NCBI RefSeq assembly: GCF_007671655.1
Contig: NZ_VCGX01000001.1
Location: 653,917-717,916, forward strand
Source: Marinobacter piscis
Lineage (GTDB): Bacteria > Pseudomonadota > Gammaproteobacteria > Pseudomonadales > Oleiphilaceae
Direction of reading: 5' to 3'
DNA: 64,000 nucleotides
The notes under the pieces are model-generated. The model made no database searches and was not told the DNA's origin. It was given only the letters and a program-made list of their open reading frames with translations. The position numbers and the translations under genes were made by a program. Of this stretch, positions 1 through 8,569 are shown piece after piece (position 1 is the stretch's first letter; each line of letters starts with the position of its first letter).

Positions 1-1456
1 GGAGGCTCCCCACATAACGGGCAAATATAGATCCCCCTGCAATGCGGTGCTGCCAACCAACCGGAAACCCTTCGCCGTTAACAGCAGCGGTCATCCGATC
101 GGCATACTGTGGGCGGTAGAGGTCGTGGGTCATGTCCTCTTCCCGGCTCCAGGTCAGCTTGACTGGATAGCTAACTTTGCTCGCGATCCGCACCGCCTGG
201 GTAATAAAGTCAAAATCCAGGCGCCGCCCAAAAGCTCCCCCGATCCATTGGTTATGCACTTTGACTTGCTCGGGTTTCAAGCCTGTTACTGCTGCTGCGG
301 TTTGCTGCGCAAATCCAGGCACTTGCGTTCCTACCCAGAGATCGCATCCGTCATCCCGCACATGCACCACACAACTCATTGGCTCTAACGGTGAGCGGGA
401 CAGAAAAGGCTGTTCATAAACGGCCTCAAACTTCGAGCTCGCCGCTTGAAGCGATGCGTCTATAGCCCCTTTCTCAGTGGCAATTACACCATCCCGCTGA
501 ATTGCATCCTGAAGTTTCTGATCGACCACAGCGGAGTCGATCTTGCTGTTGGCTCCATAGTCCCATTCAATATTCAATGCCTTGAGGCCCTGAAAGCAGG
601 CCCAGGTGTTGGTCGCTGTTACCGCAACCACATCCTCGAGGATCACAATATCTCTCACTCCAGGCACACGTCGGGCGGCTTTGTCATCGACCTGCCGCAC
701 CTTCCCACCATAAACGGGACAGGCCCGTGCCGACGTTATCAACATGCCCGGCATATCCAGATCGATGGTGAATTTTGCCTGACCATTCACTTTGGTCGGT
801 GTATCCAGACGTGTGGCCGGGGTGCCGATCAGATGAAAATCTTCCGGTCGCTTCAAGATCACATCGTCGGGTAAAGCGTAGGTCGCGGCGAGATCAACCA
901 GCTCGCCATAGCTGATTTTCTGCCCAGTCGGGCCAAAAACCTTGCCGTCCCGTGCATGACACAGGTTGGAATCCGTTTCCCAAACCGAGGCTGCTGCTCG
1001 AACCAACAGCATTCGAGCGGTAGCACCGGCCCGTCGCAACGGTTCCCATGTGTAACGCGTTGACGTAGAACCACCGGTCGCCTGGAACTGAAGCAAAGCG
1101 TCGGTGTACAGTTCCGCGTTGGGTGGCGCTTCCTGTATGTCTATCTGATCCAGACCGACTTCCAGCTCTTCTGCCACCATCATGGCAATGCCCGTCTGGA
1201 TGCCTTGCCCCATCTCGGCCTTGGGCGAAATCAACGCGACGCGACCGTCATGCCCAACACGGACAAAAGCGCCGAATCCATCGGCCAAAGAATCCCCGAG
1301 CGAAGCCTTTCCCTGTGCAACCGCCTCTGCCGCGGCACTTTTAGGCGCCATTGGCGGTAACCAGGCGCCAACCACCAACCCGCCCAAAGCTGCACTAATA
1401 CCTTTCAGAAAACGTCTCCGGGAAGCCATCTCAAGTTTCACCTGCTGATCCTTCAT
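1..1456 (-). CDS. Molybdopterin aldehyde oxidoreductase, large subunit (IorB-like), 3' end missing
   Basis: The frame is open from an ATG at 1456 to the left edge (about 485 codons), so the C-terminus lies outside the window. The start overlaps the stop of the small subunit gene (ATGA), indicating translational coupling. The N-terminus has a twin-arginine signal (SRRRFLKG near residues 12-19, then a hydrophobic stretch), so the folded enzyme should be exported to the periplasm. Segments such as EMGQGIQTG and [12 protein letters not shown] are typical of the molybdopterin-binding chain of xanthine oxidase-family enzymes of the isoquinoline 1-oxidoreductase or membrane aldehyde dehydrogenase type. 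These hydroxylate aldehydes or N-heterocycles and pass electrons through the 2Fe-2S subunit. The substrate cannot be read from sequence. The neighbours point to aldehyde detoxification (inference). Confidence 0.88.
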   Translation of the reverse strand, partial: MKDQQVKLEMASRRRFLKGISAALGGLVVGAWLPPMAPKSAAAEAVAQGKASLGDSLADGFGAFVRVGHDGRVALISPKAEMGQGIQTGIAMMVAEELEVGLDQIDIQEAPPNAELYTDALLQFQATGGSTSTRYTWEPLRRAGATARMLLVRAAASVWETDSNLCHARDGKVFGPTGQKISYGELVDLAATYALPDDVILKRPEDFHLIGTPATRLDTPTKVNGQAKFTIDLDMPGMLITSARACPVYGGKVRQVDDKAARRVPGVRDIVILEDVVAVTATNTWACFQGLKALNIEWDYGANSKIDSAVVDQKLQDAIQRDGVIATEKGAIDASLQAASSKFEAVYEQPFLSRSPLEPMSCVVHVRDDGCDLWVGTQVPGFAQQTAAAVTGLKPEQVKVHNQWIGGAFGRRLDFDFITQAVRIASKVSYPVKLTWSREEDMTHDLYRPQYADRMTAAVNGEGFPVGWQHRIAGGSIFARYVGSL

Positions 1457-1923
1457 GGCTGCCATACTCCCACGCTTTCACTCACATCTTTGATTGCTTC
1501 CCGAATACGCGTATACGTTGCACATCGGCAGAGGTTGCCTGCCATCGCAAGATCGATCGCATGATCATTGATTGATGTCTGGTCGTTCAGCAAAGCCAAA
1601 GCCGACATGATCTGGCCTGACTGGCAATACCCGCACTGCGCCACCTCATGGTCCAACCAAGCGCGCTGCACCTTTCGAGCCAAGGGCTTTTCAGAAATAC
1701 CTTCAATCGTTGTTATTTCTTGCCCGGCAACACTTTGAACCGGCAACACACAAGAGCGGACAGGTTTCCCGTCCATATGAACCGTGCACGCGCCACACTG
1801 GGCGATACCACATCCGAACTTAGTGCCAGTGAGCTTCAAAATATCCCGTATTACCCAGAGCAGCGGCATGTCCCCGGGCACATCCACCTGATGCGTTGTA
1901 CCATTTACATTCAATGTCAACAC
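1453..1923 (-). CDS. (2Fe-2S)-binding small subunit of the molybdenum aldehyde oxidoreductase (IorA-like)
   Basis: The 156-residue length is normal for this family. Two 2Fe-2S motifs are complete: the plant-ferredoxin type C38-x4-C43-x2-C46-x11-C58, and the family-specific C97-x2-C100 with C132-x-C134 (CGYC, CRC). The subunit carries electrons from the molybdenum site of the partner, whose ATG overlaps this stop codon. The start is GTG at 1923, preceded by GAGGAGA. No signal peptide is visible, so it probably leaves the cell together with the Tat-signal-bearing large subunit. A NemR-like operator lies about 165 bp upstream and probably controls the pair (inference). Confidence 0.93.
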   Translation of the reverse strand: MLTLNVNGTTHQVDVPGDMPLLWVIRDILKLTGTKFGCGIAQCGACTVHMDGKPVRSCVLPVQSVAGQEITTIEGISEKPLARKVQRAWLDHEVAQCGYCQSGQIMSALALLNDQTSINDHAIDLAMAGNLCRCATYTRIREAIKDVSESVGVWQP

Positions 1924-1961
1924 TGTGACCGTCTCCTCGCCCGTATTCCTGTCACTGGCAT
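1917..1961 (-). CDS. Possible 14-codon leader ORF upstream of the aldehyde oxidoreductase small subunit
   Basis: A very strong ribosome-binding site (AAAGGAGAGC) directly precedes an ATG at 1961. This opens a 14-codon frame rich in arginine ([14 protein letters not shown]) whose TGA overlaps the GTG start at 1923 in another frame. This arrangement would allow translational coupling to the downstream gene. There is no independent evidence that the peptide is made, and the ribosome site could be fortuitous. Confidence 0.3.
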   Translation of the reverse strand: MPVTGIRARRRSQC

Positions 1962-2044
1962 GCTCTCCTTTCTAACGTTGAACTCATCCGGCCTGGCAGT
2001 CCGGAGCAAAAATTGAATATCGAGGATTCCGCGAAATACTCGAG

Positions 2045-2599
2045 CTAAATAGCGATATCGTTAAACTGTTGCCATGCTAACAAAAAATAGACCGGTCGTA
2101 TATTAAAGAGCGGTACGTTCACAGCACGTTCGATGTTGTCGCTAAAAGCAGACAGACCTATAGCAATGACAAGAGCATCAGCAAGCCAAAGAACAACGCG
2201 AGAGTGGACCATTCCAGTTTGATGGAGTTGCTGCACTGCAGCATAAAGCTTTACAAAAAATTCCTTTGGAATCTCGCCGTTTTCCTGGAGCTCCTTCAAT
2301 GAAAAACCTTTGAGGTACTGATAACAAACTCCACCACCACCGTTGGCGTTCCAACGTACCTGATTTGGCGTAAATACTAACTCCTCAGCCTTTTTGAGCA
2401 TTTTATATTCATGACGGGCCAACAATCGAAAACAATAACTGAGCGGGAAAAACAACAAGGGATAGGTTTTCATAATCCTTTTCTCACCGCACTGGTCTAC
2501 GGTGACTACGGTAGCCGGCTTGTGCCAGCGCTTTGAGCCAGAAGTACCGTGAGCATGCACATCCAGACAATCCAATGAGTTGCCTTTATCAAAGCTCAT
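2045..2599 (-). pseudogene. Truncated kinase-like gene (protein or LPS kinase-like N-lobe)
   Basis: The start is taken as ATG 2599, with AAGGA just upstream. The first 140 residues or so look like a small-molecule, RIO or LPS-type kinase: a KRIMKTYP segment resembling the ATP-binding lysine strand, a hinge-like GGGVCYQYLKG, and LHQTGMVH, which normally leads into the catalytic loop. From there the frame runs into sequence unlike a kinase; no catalytic Asp-x-x-x-x-Asn loop or DFG motif follows. The last 60 codons include a regulator operator (2087-2103), so they are probably intergenic DNA read through. I call it a remnant. The exact kinase family is uncertain. Confidence 0.5.
2087..2103. promoter_or_regulatory. 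NemR-like operator upstream of the aldehyde oxidoreductase genes
   Basis: The sequence ATAGACCGGTCGTATAT shares the core TAGACCGGTCGT with two other sites here (7675-7691, 8458-8474). It resembles the TAGACC-n4-GGTCTA box known for NemR. It lies about 165 bp upstream of the small subunit start at 1923. Assignment to the repressor at 7721-8317 is inferred from site identity. Confidence 0.72.
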
Positions 2600-2788
2600 T
2601 GCTTGATCCTTACCAATCATTTTATATCACCCCGTCATCTCGATGACTCCGAGCAGAAATTATTGCGAGGAATTGAGAGCCTGAATAATTCTGTAGCGAT
2701 ATTCGCGATATCACTATGAATGATGGGGTCCAGCGAAAAGACCAAAGTTATCGCGCAGCCGGGATAATGTTCCCGAAATACTAAAAGT

Positions 2789-2810
2789 GAGCCCCCTGTT
2801 AAGGAGGCTC
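2789..2810 (-). terminator. Probable terminator after the Old Yellow Enzyme gene
   Basis: An imperfect inverted repeat (GAGCCTCCT / AGGGGGCTC on the minus strand, four-base loop) is followed by ACTTTTAG. It lies 19 bp beyond the stop at 2829, in the right place to end the aldehyde dehydrogenase-OYE transcript. Confidence 0.55.
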
Positions 2811-2828
2811 CTCTCATCCAGCAGTTCC

Positions 2829-3995
2829 CTAGCCTGTCACTCTCTCTGGTGTTCTGGGCTCCGAGGCAGCCTGCGAGTCGTAGGTGGGATAATCGATATA
2901 TCCCTTGTCAGTTCCACCGTACATGGTTGTGGGGTCAACCTCGTTCCAGGGCAGCCCTTGCCGTATCCGATACGGCAAATCCGGGTTGGCAATAAACGGC
3001 TTTCCGAAAGCGAAAAGGTCGCCGTATCCTGCCTCAAGCATACGAAGTGCTTTTTCCGGAGTGTAGCGGCCCGCATAAATCAAAATGCCACTAAAGGATT
3101 CCCTGAGTGCACTGCAGAAGCTTTCCGGCAATCTTGGCGCATCATCCCAATCGGCCTCAGCAATTGAAATGTAGGCAACACCCATTCGATCCAACACCCT
3201 TGCGGCCTCCAGATAGGTTTCGTGAGGGTCCGATTCAACCAGCCCAAGATAGACGCGCTCCTCTTCCGTGCTCTCAAACAAGGGAGCAAATCTCACTCCC
3301 AGGCGCTCGGCCCCCACCTCCTCTGAGATTGCGGCAACAACTTCCTCCAGGAAACGCAGCCGGTTCCGCAAACTGCCGCCGTATTGATCGGTCCGGTGGT
3401 TGGTATGCTCTGAAATGAACTGGTTCACCAGGTAGCCATTCGCGCTGTGTATTTCTACGCCATCAAACCCGGCATCAATGGCATTACGAGCGGCGCGAGC
3501 GTATAGCTTTACAAGCTGCTGAACTTCCTCGGTTGAAAGTGCTCGAGGCTCATCGGGATCAGCTAGCGCACCTTCCCCGGGCGCTGTTTCTACGAACACT
3601 TTCACACCTTCAGCACGAATGGCGGAGGGCGCCACCGGCGCCTGCCCGTCTGGCTGAAGAGAACGGTGAGAAACTCGCCCTACATGCCACAACTGACAAA
3701 AGATCTTGCCACCTTCCCGATGAACCGCATCGGTTACTTTTCTCCAACCTTCAATCTGTTCTGCCGTGAAAATTCCTGGCGTCCACGCGTAACCCTGACC
3801 TCTAGGCTCTATCTGCGTGCCTTCTGTGACCATAAAGCCAGCTGAAGCCCGCTGCGCATAGTAGTCAGCCATCAGTTCGTTCGGAATATTTCCTGGCTGA
3901 GAGCTTCTTGAGCGCGTGAGAGGTGGCAGGACAATACGGTTTTTCAGTTCAAGCGAACCCAGACTCAAGGACTCAAAAAGAGGACTTACATTCAT
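2829..3995 (-). CDS. Old Yellow Enzyme-family NADH:flavin oxidoreductase (NemA-like ene-reductase)
   Basis: This FMN-dependent ene-reductase reduces activated C=C bonds (maleimides, enals, quinone-like electrophiles) or nitro groups. The TIM-barrel signatures are present: an N-terminal LKNRIVLPPLTRSRS, the active-site pair H183/N186 with Y188 (HSANGY), and the C-terminal YGGTDKGY. It is about 388 residues. ATG 3995 is chosen because AAAGGAAA precedes it and family similarity begins there; the frame is open further upstream. It follows the aldehyde dehydrogenase by 57 bp and is probably cotranscribed. It has no NemR-like box of its own, so it may instead respond to the divergent LysR gene (inference). 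Confidence 0.88.
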   Translation of the reverse strand: MNVSPLFESLSLGSLELKNRIVLPPLTRSRSSQPGNIPNELMADYYAQRASAGFMVTEGTQIEPRGQGYAWTPGIFTAEQIEGWRKVTDAVHREGGKIFCQLWHVGRVSHRSLQPDGQAPVAPSAIRAEGVKVFVETAPGEGALADPDEPRALSTEEVQQLVKLYARAARNAIDAGFDGVEIHSANGYLVNQFISEHTNHRTDQYGGSLRNRLRFLEEVVAAISEEVGAERLGVRFAPLFESTEEERVYLGLVESDPHETYLEAARVLDRMGVAYISIAEADWDDAPRLPESFCSALRESFSGILIYAGRYTPEKALRMLEAGYGDLFAFGKPFIANPDLPYRIRQGLPWNEVDPTTMYGGTDKGYIDYPTYDSQAASEPRTPERVTG

Positions 3996-4051
3996 AACGC
4001 TATTTCCTTTAAATAAAGTTTTCATACCGGAGCAAGCAGTGCTCCGTTGCA

Positions 4052-5554
4052 TTAAAAGAGGCCCGGACCGGACTCATTCAGGCTGATAATGATATTTTTC
4101 TTCTCGGTGTAACTATCCAGCACCATTTTGTGGGTCTCCCGACCAATACCGGATTTTTTGTATCCACCAAAAGGCGCATGTGCAGGCAGTTCGTGATAGG
4201 TGTTCACCCATACCCGTCCTGTTTTGATAGCGCGAGCAATGTTGAGAGCGCGATTGATATCCTGCGTCCAAACTGCGCCTGCCAAGCCGTACTCAGACTC
4301 ATTGGCCAGCTCAATCACCTCGTCATCATCTTCGAACGACATAACCACCAAGACAGGACCGAAAATTTCCTCTTGTGCCACCCGCATTTTGTTGCTGGCA
4401 TCAACGATAATCGTCGGAGAGATAAAGCAACCACGTTCCAGATTCGCACCAACCAGTCGCTCCCCCCCAGTAACAATCCGTGCGCCTTCCTGGGTAGCCA
4501 GATCGATATAGCCGAGGATCCTTTCCATCTGTTGCTGGCTGACCTGGCTTCCCATTTGGGTGTTAAGATCCAATGGATCTCCAACTTTTATCCCCTCAAA
4601 CCGCTCCTTAAGCGCATTAACAAATTCGTCGAAGATAGACCGATGGACGAACAGTCGAGCGCCGGACTCACACACTTCCCCCTGATTGAGAAGAATCGAT
4701 GTGACAGCCCCTTCCAAAGCCTTCTCGATGTTTGCATCAGGAAACACAATGTTGGCTGATTTCCCACCCAGCTCTAAAGTCGCCGGTATCAGCTTTTCAG
4801 CCGCGGCCTTAGCTACGCGGTATCCAACCGCTGTAGACCCGGTAAAGGCCAACTTATCAACCCCCGGATGATCAAGCAGTGCTTGCCCTGCTTCCGGGCC
4901 GTTGCCAGTTACGATGTTGACGGTTCCTTGGGGTAAAACGTCGTTAAGGATTTCCCCCAAAGTAAGCAGAGTAATTGAGGTCATCTCCGATGGCTTAATA
5001 ACAATCGTGTTGCCAGCTGCCAGGGCCGGAGCCAACTTCCACGCCGCCATCAAAAGAGGGAAATTCCAAGGAATAACCTGTCCAACAACGCCAACAGGCT
5101 CGCTCAACACTAAACTCAGAGTCTGGTTATCAAGTTGTGCGGCCTCGTCGCTATGAGAACGAATAACACCTGCGAAATAACGAAAATGGTCAACGGCCAG
5201 CGGAATATCGATTTGACTGGATTCCCGCAACGGCTTGCCATTATCCAGAGTTTCCAAGTACGCAAACTCTTGTGCTCGAGCCTCAAGTAAATCAGCTATC
5301 GAGAGCAACGCGCGCTGACGCTCCACAGGGGAAGTGCCGCTCCAGCGGGGAAAGGCCTCACGTGCGGCCTTTACTGCCAAATCCACGTCTTCACTATTTG
5401 CTAACTGCAGATTAGAGAGAACTGCTCCTGTTGCTGGGTTAACCGTTTGGACCATCCTGCCAGACCGGCTATCCACCCATTGACCGCCAATCAGCATTTT
5501 ATAGTTCGGTTTGATAAATTCCTGAACGTTTTCTTTCGTTAAACTATGACTCAT
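4052..5554 (-). CDS. NAD(P)-dependent aldehyde dehydrogenase
   Basis: A 500-residue member of the main aldehyde dehydrogenase superfamily, oxidising aldehydes to acids in the cytoplasm. Visible landmarks are the cofactor and oxyanion segment IPWNFPLLM (161-169), FTGSTAVG, the general base E261 in LELGGKS, and the nucleophile C295 in NQGEVCESGAR. The C-terminus (PFGGYKKSGIGRE) is typical of betaine-aldehyde and general aldehyde dehydrogenases, but the substrate cannot be assigned. It heads an operon with the Old Yellow Enzyme and is transcribed away from a LysR gene whose start is 159 bp upstream. This arrangement suggests LysR control. Confidence 0.92.
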   Translation of the reverse strand: MSHSLTKENVQEFIKPNYKMLIGGQWVDSRSGRMVQTVNPATGAVLSNLQLANSEDVDLAVKAAREAFPRWSGTSPVERQRALLSIADLLEARAQEFAYLETLDNGKPLRESSQIDIPLAVDHFRYFAGVIRSHSDEAAQLDNQTLSLVLSEPVGVVGQVIPWNFPLLMAAWKLAPALAAGNTIVIKPSEMTSITLLTLGEILNDVLPQGTVNIVTGNGPEAGQALLDHPGVDKLAFTGSTAVGYRVAKAAAEKLIPATLELGGKSANIVFPDANIEKALEGAVTSILLNQGEVCESGARLFVHRSIFDEFVNALKERFEGIKVGDPLDLNTQMGSQVSQQQMERILGYIDLATQEGARIVTGGERLVGANLERGCFISPTIIVDASNKMRVAQEEIFGPVLVVMSFEDDDEVIELANESEYGLAGAVWTQDINRALNIARAIKTGRVWVNTYHELPAHAPFGGYKKSGIGRETHKMVLDSYTEKKNIIISLNESGPGLF

Positions 5555-5713
5555 TCTCTGCTCCTACCTTTGTCGAAACATCGTTGTGGACACAACCCAT
5601 AGCGAACCAGCATTCGAGCTCGCGCGTTCACCTGGTATCGAGTCATGACAAAAGCGATCTTACGATGGTAGAGTTACAAGCAGAAACAGTAATTATTGGT
5701 TACTACTACAAAC

Positions 5714-6625
5714 ATGAATGATATTAGTCGGATCGAGTTAAAGCAGCTAAGGGTCTTTAAAGCACTCTTAAAAGAGCGAAACGTGACACGTGCCGCCGCC
5801 CAGATGGGCCTCACCCAGCAAGCTGTAAGTGCTCAACTGAGCAAACTGAGGGATACGTTTCAAGATCACTTATTCCTGCGCTCCGCACAGGGCATCATTC
5901 CCACGCCACTGGCTGAGCAGCTTGAGCCAAGAGTGAATGCGGTGTTCGAGAGTCTTGCGGCACTAGCACCACCCGACAGGTTCGACCCTGCCGAGGTGAA
6001 AACGACCTTTGTGATATCCGCAACGGATTATGCCGTGGCGGTCATATTGCCACGACTCATGGCCAAGGTGAGGGCGCAAGCACCGGGGCTAAAGCTGATC
6101 ATCCGGGACTTTGAGAGTGACCGACTGCATGCGCTGCTGACATCGGGAGATCTGGATCTCGCCTTAACTTTCCCTGCGTTTGTTCCTGATAGCTGCCAAA
6201 CACAATGGCTGTTCTCTGAACACCACATCTGCGTATCAAGGAGCGATTCTCCGTTGCAAAACCAGCGGCTCACCATTGGTGACATTGCTGATTTACCCCA
6301 GATCATCATCTCCCCGACACGGGCAAACCTGATCGGTTCGGCTGATGACTGGTTTGCACATAAGGGTTACAGGCGCAACATCGTAATGTCGGTGCCGAGT
6401 TTTTCGGCCGCACCGGCCTGCATCGCCTCAACTGACTGCATAGCTTTCTTGCCCTCACGCATTCTTCCGAACCCACTTGTTCGTCCGATCCAGCTTGATG
6501 ATTCACCGCCCTGCTTCGATGTCATTGCCGCATGGCACCCTCGCTCAAGCCAGGACCCGCTGCACAAGTGGATGCTTTCACTTCTACAGCAGGAATTCCC
6601 GGCGCAACAAAGCACTAACCAATAG
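5714..6625 (+). CDS. LysR-family transcriptional regulator, divergent from the aldehyde dehydrogenase operon
   Basis: A LysR activator or repressor of about 303 residues. It has an N-terminal winged helix-turn-helix (LKQLRVFKALLKERNVTRAAAQMGLTQ and on) and a periplasmic-binding-protein-like effector domain. ATG 5714 is preferred; an in-frame TTG at 5696 is possible, and neither has a convincing ribosome site. The sequence ATTATTGGTTACTACTA just upstream could hold a T-n11-A LysR motif. It faces away from the aldehyde dehydrogenase gene, the classic LysR layout, and ends 13 bp from the convergent MDR gene. The effector is unknown. Confidence 0.9.
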   Translation: MNDISRIELKQLRVFKALLKERNVTRAAAQMGLTQQAVSAQLSKLRDTFQDHLFLRSAQGIIPTPLAEQLEPRVNAVFESLAALAPPDRFDPAEVKTTFVISATDYAVAVILPRLMAKVRAQAPGLKLIIRDFESDRLHALLTSGDLDLALTFPAFVPDSCQTQWLFSEHHICVSRSDSPLQNQRLTIGDIADLPQIIISPTRANLIGSADDWFAHKGYRRNIVMSVPSFSAAPACIASTDCIAFLPSRILPNPLVRPIQLDDSPPCFDVIAAWHPRSSQDPLHKWMLSLLQQEFPAQQSTNQ

Positions 6626-6638
6626 GGGCGCCCGACGG

Positions 6639-7652
6639 TTACCACTCAACAACGATTTTGCCAAAGTGACTGCCGCTTTCCTGGAATTTGAACGCGTCTG
6701 ACAAACGTTCCAGAGGGTAGCTGCAGTCGATCACGGGGCGAAGATTATTCTGTTCCAGTGCTGCAACGTATTCCTGCTGCTGGCGTCGGCTGCCAACCAC
6801 CAACCCTTGCAGACGAGCCTGCTTTGCCATCAACAACGAAGTGGGCACCTCACCACCGCGCCCTGTCAATACGCCAATCAATGCTACATTTCCGCCGACG
6901 CGAACAGCCTGCAATGACTGCCCAAGCGTTCCGGGCCCACCAACCTCAACAACATGATCAACACCCCGCCCTTTGGTTAATGCGAGCACCTCGGCACCCC
7001 AATTCGGACTTGTCCGATAGTTAATAACATCGGTTGCACCAAGGGCCCGAGCCCCTTCAAGCTTCTTGTCAGAAGACGAGGTAATAATGACCCGCGCCCC
7101 CATGGCTCTGGCAATCTGCAAGGCCGCAATGGATACGCCCCCGGTGCCGAGCAACAGCACGCTATCCCCTGCCTTGATTCCGCCCTCAACCACTAACGCC
7201 CGCCACGCTGTGAGGCCCGCTGTGGTGATCGTTGCCGCTTCGGAATGCCCCCAGCACGCCGGTGCATGGGTAAAATAGTGTGCTGGCCGCACCACATACT
7301 CAGTTGCGTAACCGTCTATTCCATCACCTGGAGTTCCCCGGAAATTGCCTACATCATCAAATGCCCGACCGTCCTGCCATTGAGGGAAAAACCCAGACAC
7401 AACGCTTTCGCCAACAGCGAACTCAGTCACGCCTTCACCAACAGCCTCGACCACTCCCGCACCGTCGGACATCAGAATCCGCCCATCGGCGGTTGGGATA
7501 CTGCCATTAGCGACCAGTAAATCGTGGAAATTGAGGGAGGTTGCATGTATTGCCACACGTATTTGTCCCGGTCCGGGTTGGCCAGGGTCGGGCAGATCAC
7601 TCAGCTCCAATTGATTCAGCCCACCCGGGGCCCGAAGAATAACCGCTCTCAT
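6639..7652 (-). CDS. Zinc-independent MDR-family alcohol dehydrogenase or quinone reductase
   Basis: A 337-residue medium-chain dehydrogenase/reductase of the quinone oxidoreductase type. It has a GroES-like N-terminal domain with NFHDLLVANG and a Rossmann domain (LLLGTGGVSIAALQIARAMGARVI). The structural-zinc cysteine cluster of classical alcohol dehydrogenases is absent. Such enzymes reduce quinones or enals with NAD(P)H. A perfect-armed NemR-like operator lies 23 bp upstream of the start, and the repressor gene is next upstream on the same strand. This supports a role in the electrophile response. Substrate is not determinable from sequence. Confidence 0.88.
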   Translation of the reverse strand: MRAVILRAPGGLNQLELSDLPDPGQPGPGQIRVAIHATSLNFHDLLVANGSIPTADGRILMSDGAGVVEAVGEGVTEFAVGESVVSGFFPQWQDGRAFDDVGNFRGTPGDGIDGYATEYVVRPAHYFTHAPACWGHSEAATITTAGLTAWRALVVEGGIKAGDSVLLLGTGGVSIAALQIARAMGARVIITSSSDKKLEGARALGATDVINYRTSPNWGAEVLALTKGRGVDHVVEVGGPGTLGQSLQAVRVGGNVALIGVLTGRGGEVPTSLLMAKQARLQGLVVGSRRQQQEYVAALEQNNLRPVIDCSYPLERLSDAFKFQESGSHFGKIVVEW

Positions 7653-7674
7653 AAGGATTCCTCTATTTTCATGA

Positions 7675-7691
7675 ATAGACCGGTCGTCTAT
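7675..7691. promoter_or_regulatory. NemR-like operator upstream of the MDR oxidoreductase gene
   Basis: ATAGACCGGTCGTCTAT has perfect 6-bp arms (ATAGAC/GTCTAT) around CGGTC. It sits 23 bp upstream of the start at 7652, where a bound repressor would block transcription. Confidence 0.8.
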
Positions 7692-7720
7692 ATTTAGGTT
7701 AAATTTTTTCCGGCTAGCTC

Positions 7721-8317
7721 TTAATTCAACCCCAGCAACCCTTGTGTTGCCTCAAACGCTGACTCCAAGGGCTCACGGTTGCGTGTGATTTTCGCTCGCA
7801 GGCTTGCACCCAACCATAATTGATAGAGAGTTGACGCTGTCGTTTTTACATCCAGGTGAGCAGGTAACGAGCCATCAGCAATGCCGTCCTCAACTGCCCG
7901 GGCAAGTCTTGCGATAACTCGGTCCGTTCCCTGTTGCAACACAAAGCGCATGGTTTCGGATAAGTCGCTAACTTCAGCTGCAAGTTTTACTGCCAAACAT
8001 TTACCTTTCGGGTCGCAGGCCGACTGAGTTTCCAGCCAGACTTTCCAATAACCGATCAATCGCTCTGCTCCGGACAAGCCCGGGCGCGAGAGTAGTGCCT
8101 CAAGAGAGAGTTGGTAGTCCGAAAAATAGCTCTTGAGTAACTCCTCACCGAAGGCTTCTTTGGACCCAAAATAATGATAAAAAGACCCTTTGGGCACACC
8201 AGCAGTCTGCAGAATTTCACTCAATCCGACAGCACTGAACCCTTTGCCACTGATAATACACTGGCCGGTTTCCAGGATATGACTACGTACATCGTGAACA
8301 TTAACTTTTGATTCCAT
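7721..8317 (-). CDS. nemR: NemR-like TetR-family repressor
   Basis: A 198-residue TetR regulator closely resembling Escherichia coli NemR, the redox and electrophile-sensing repressor. The helix-turn-helix region GLSEILQTAGVPKGSFYHYFGSKEAF matches the NemR pattern almost residue for residue. The sensing cysteine of NemR (C106) corresponds to C107 here (GKCLAVKLAAEV), and the lysine partner (K175) to K176 (SLRAKITR), from recalled family knowledge. Operators of matching sequence lie upstream of its own start and of three neighbouring transcription units, suggesting autoregulation and a local regulon. Derepression by quinones, aldehydes or hypochlorite is inferred. Confidence 0.88.
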   Translation of the reverse strand: MESKVNVHDVRSHILETGQCIISGKGFSAVGLSEILQTAGVPKGSFYHYFGSKEAFGEELLKSYFSDYQLSLEALLSRPGLSGAERLIGYWKVWLETQSACDPKGKCLAVKLAAEVSDLSETMRFVLQQGTDRVIARLARAVEDGIADGSLPAHLDVKTTASTLYQLWLGASLRAKITRNREPLESAFEATQGLLGLN

Positions 8318-8336
8318 AAACAGATTCTAAGCCGGA

Positions 8337-8353
8337 CTAGACCAATTGTCTAG
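8337..8353. promoter_or_regulatory. NemR-like operator for autoregulation
   Basis: CTAGACCAATTGTCTAG is a palindrome with perfect 6-bp arms (CTAGAC/GTCTAG), 20 bp upstream of the repressor start at 8317. Its centre differs from the other three sites (CAATT rather than CGGTC). Confidence 0.75.
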
Positions 8354-8457
8354 ACGAGAGCCTCTGGTTGTGCGTGAAGACCTATGGAAAACAAACACTC
8401 GACCAGATGCTTTTATTACGCTTGGCTGCCATATTGCAAGACGGCGGCGCATTATGA

Positions 8458-8474
8458 TTAGACCGGTCGTATAT
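8458..8474. promoter_or_regulatory. NemR-like operator upstream of the glutathione S-transferase gene
   Basis: TTAGACCGGTCGTATAT matches the sites at 2087 and 7675 through the 12-base core TAGACCGGTCGT. It is about 95 bp upstream of the GST start at 8570 and about 140 bp upstream of the repressor start on the other strand. Confidence 0.74.
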
Positions 8475-8569
8475 GATGTGAGATAGTAATAATCTCACGC
8501 TTGAGTGGGTAGCCACCCGGTAAAACCGCCTCTTCACTCATCTCGCACAAATCTTCCGGAGTTATACAT

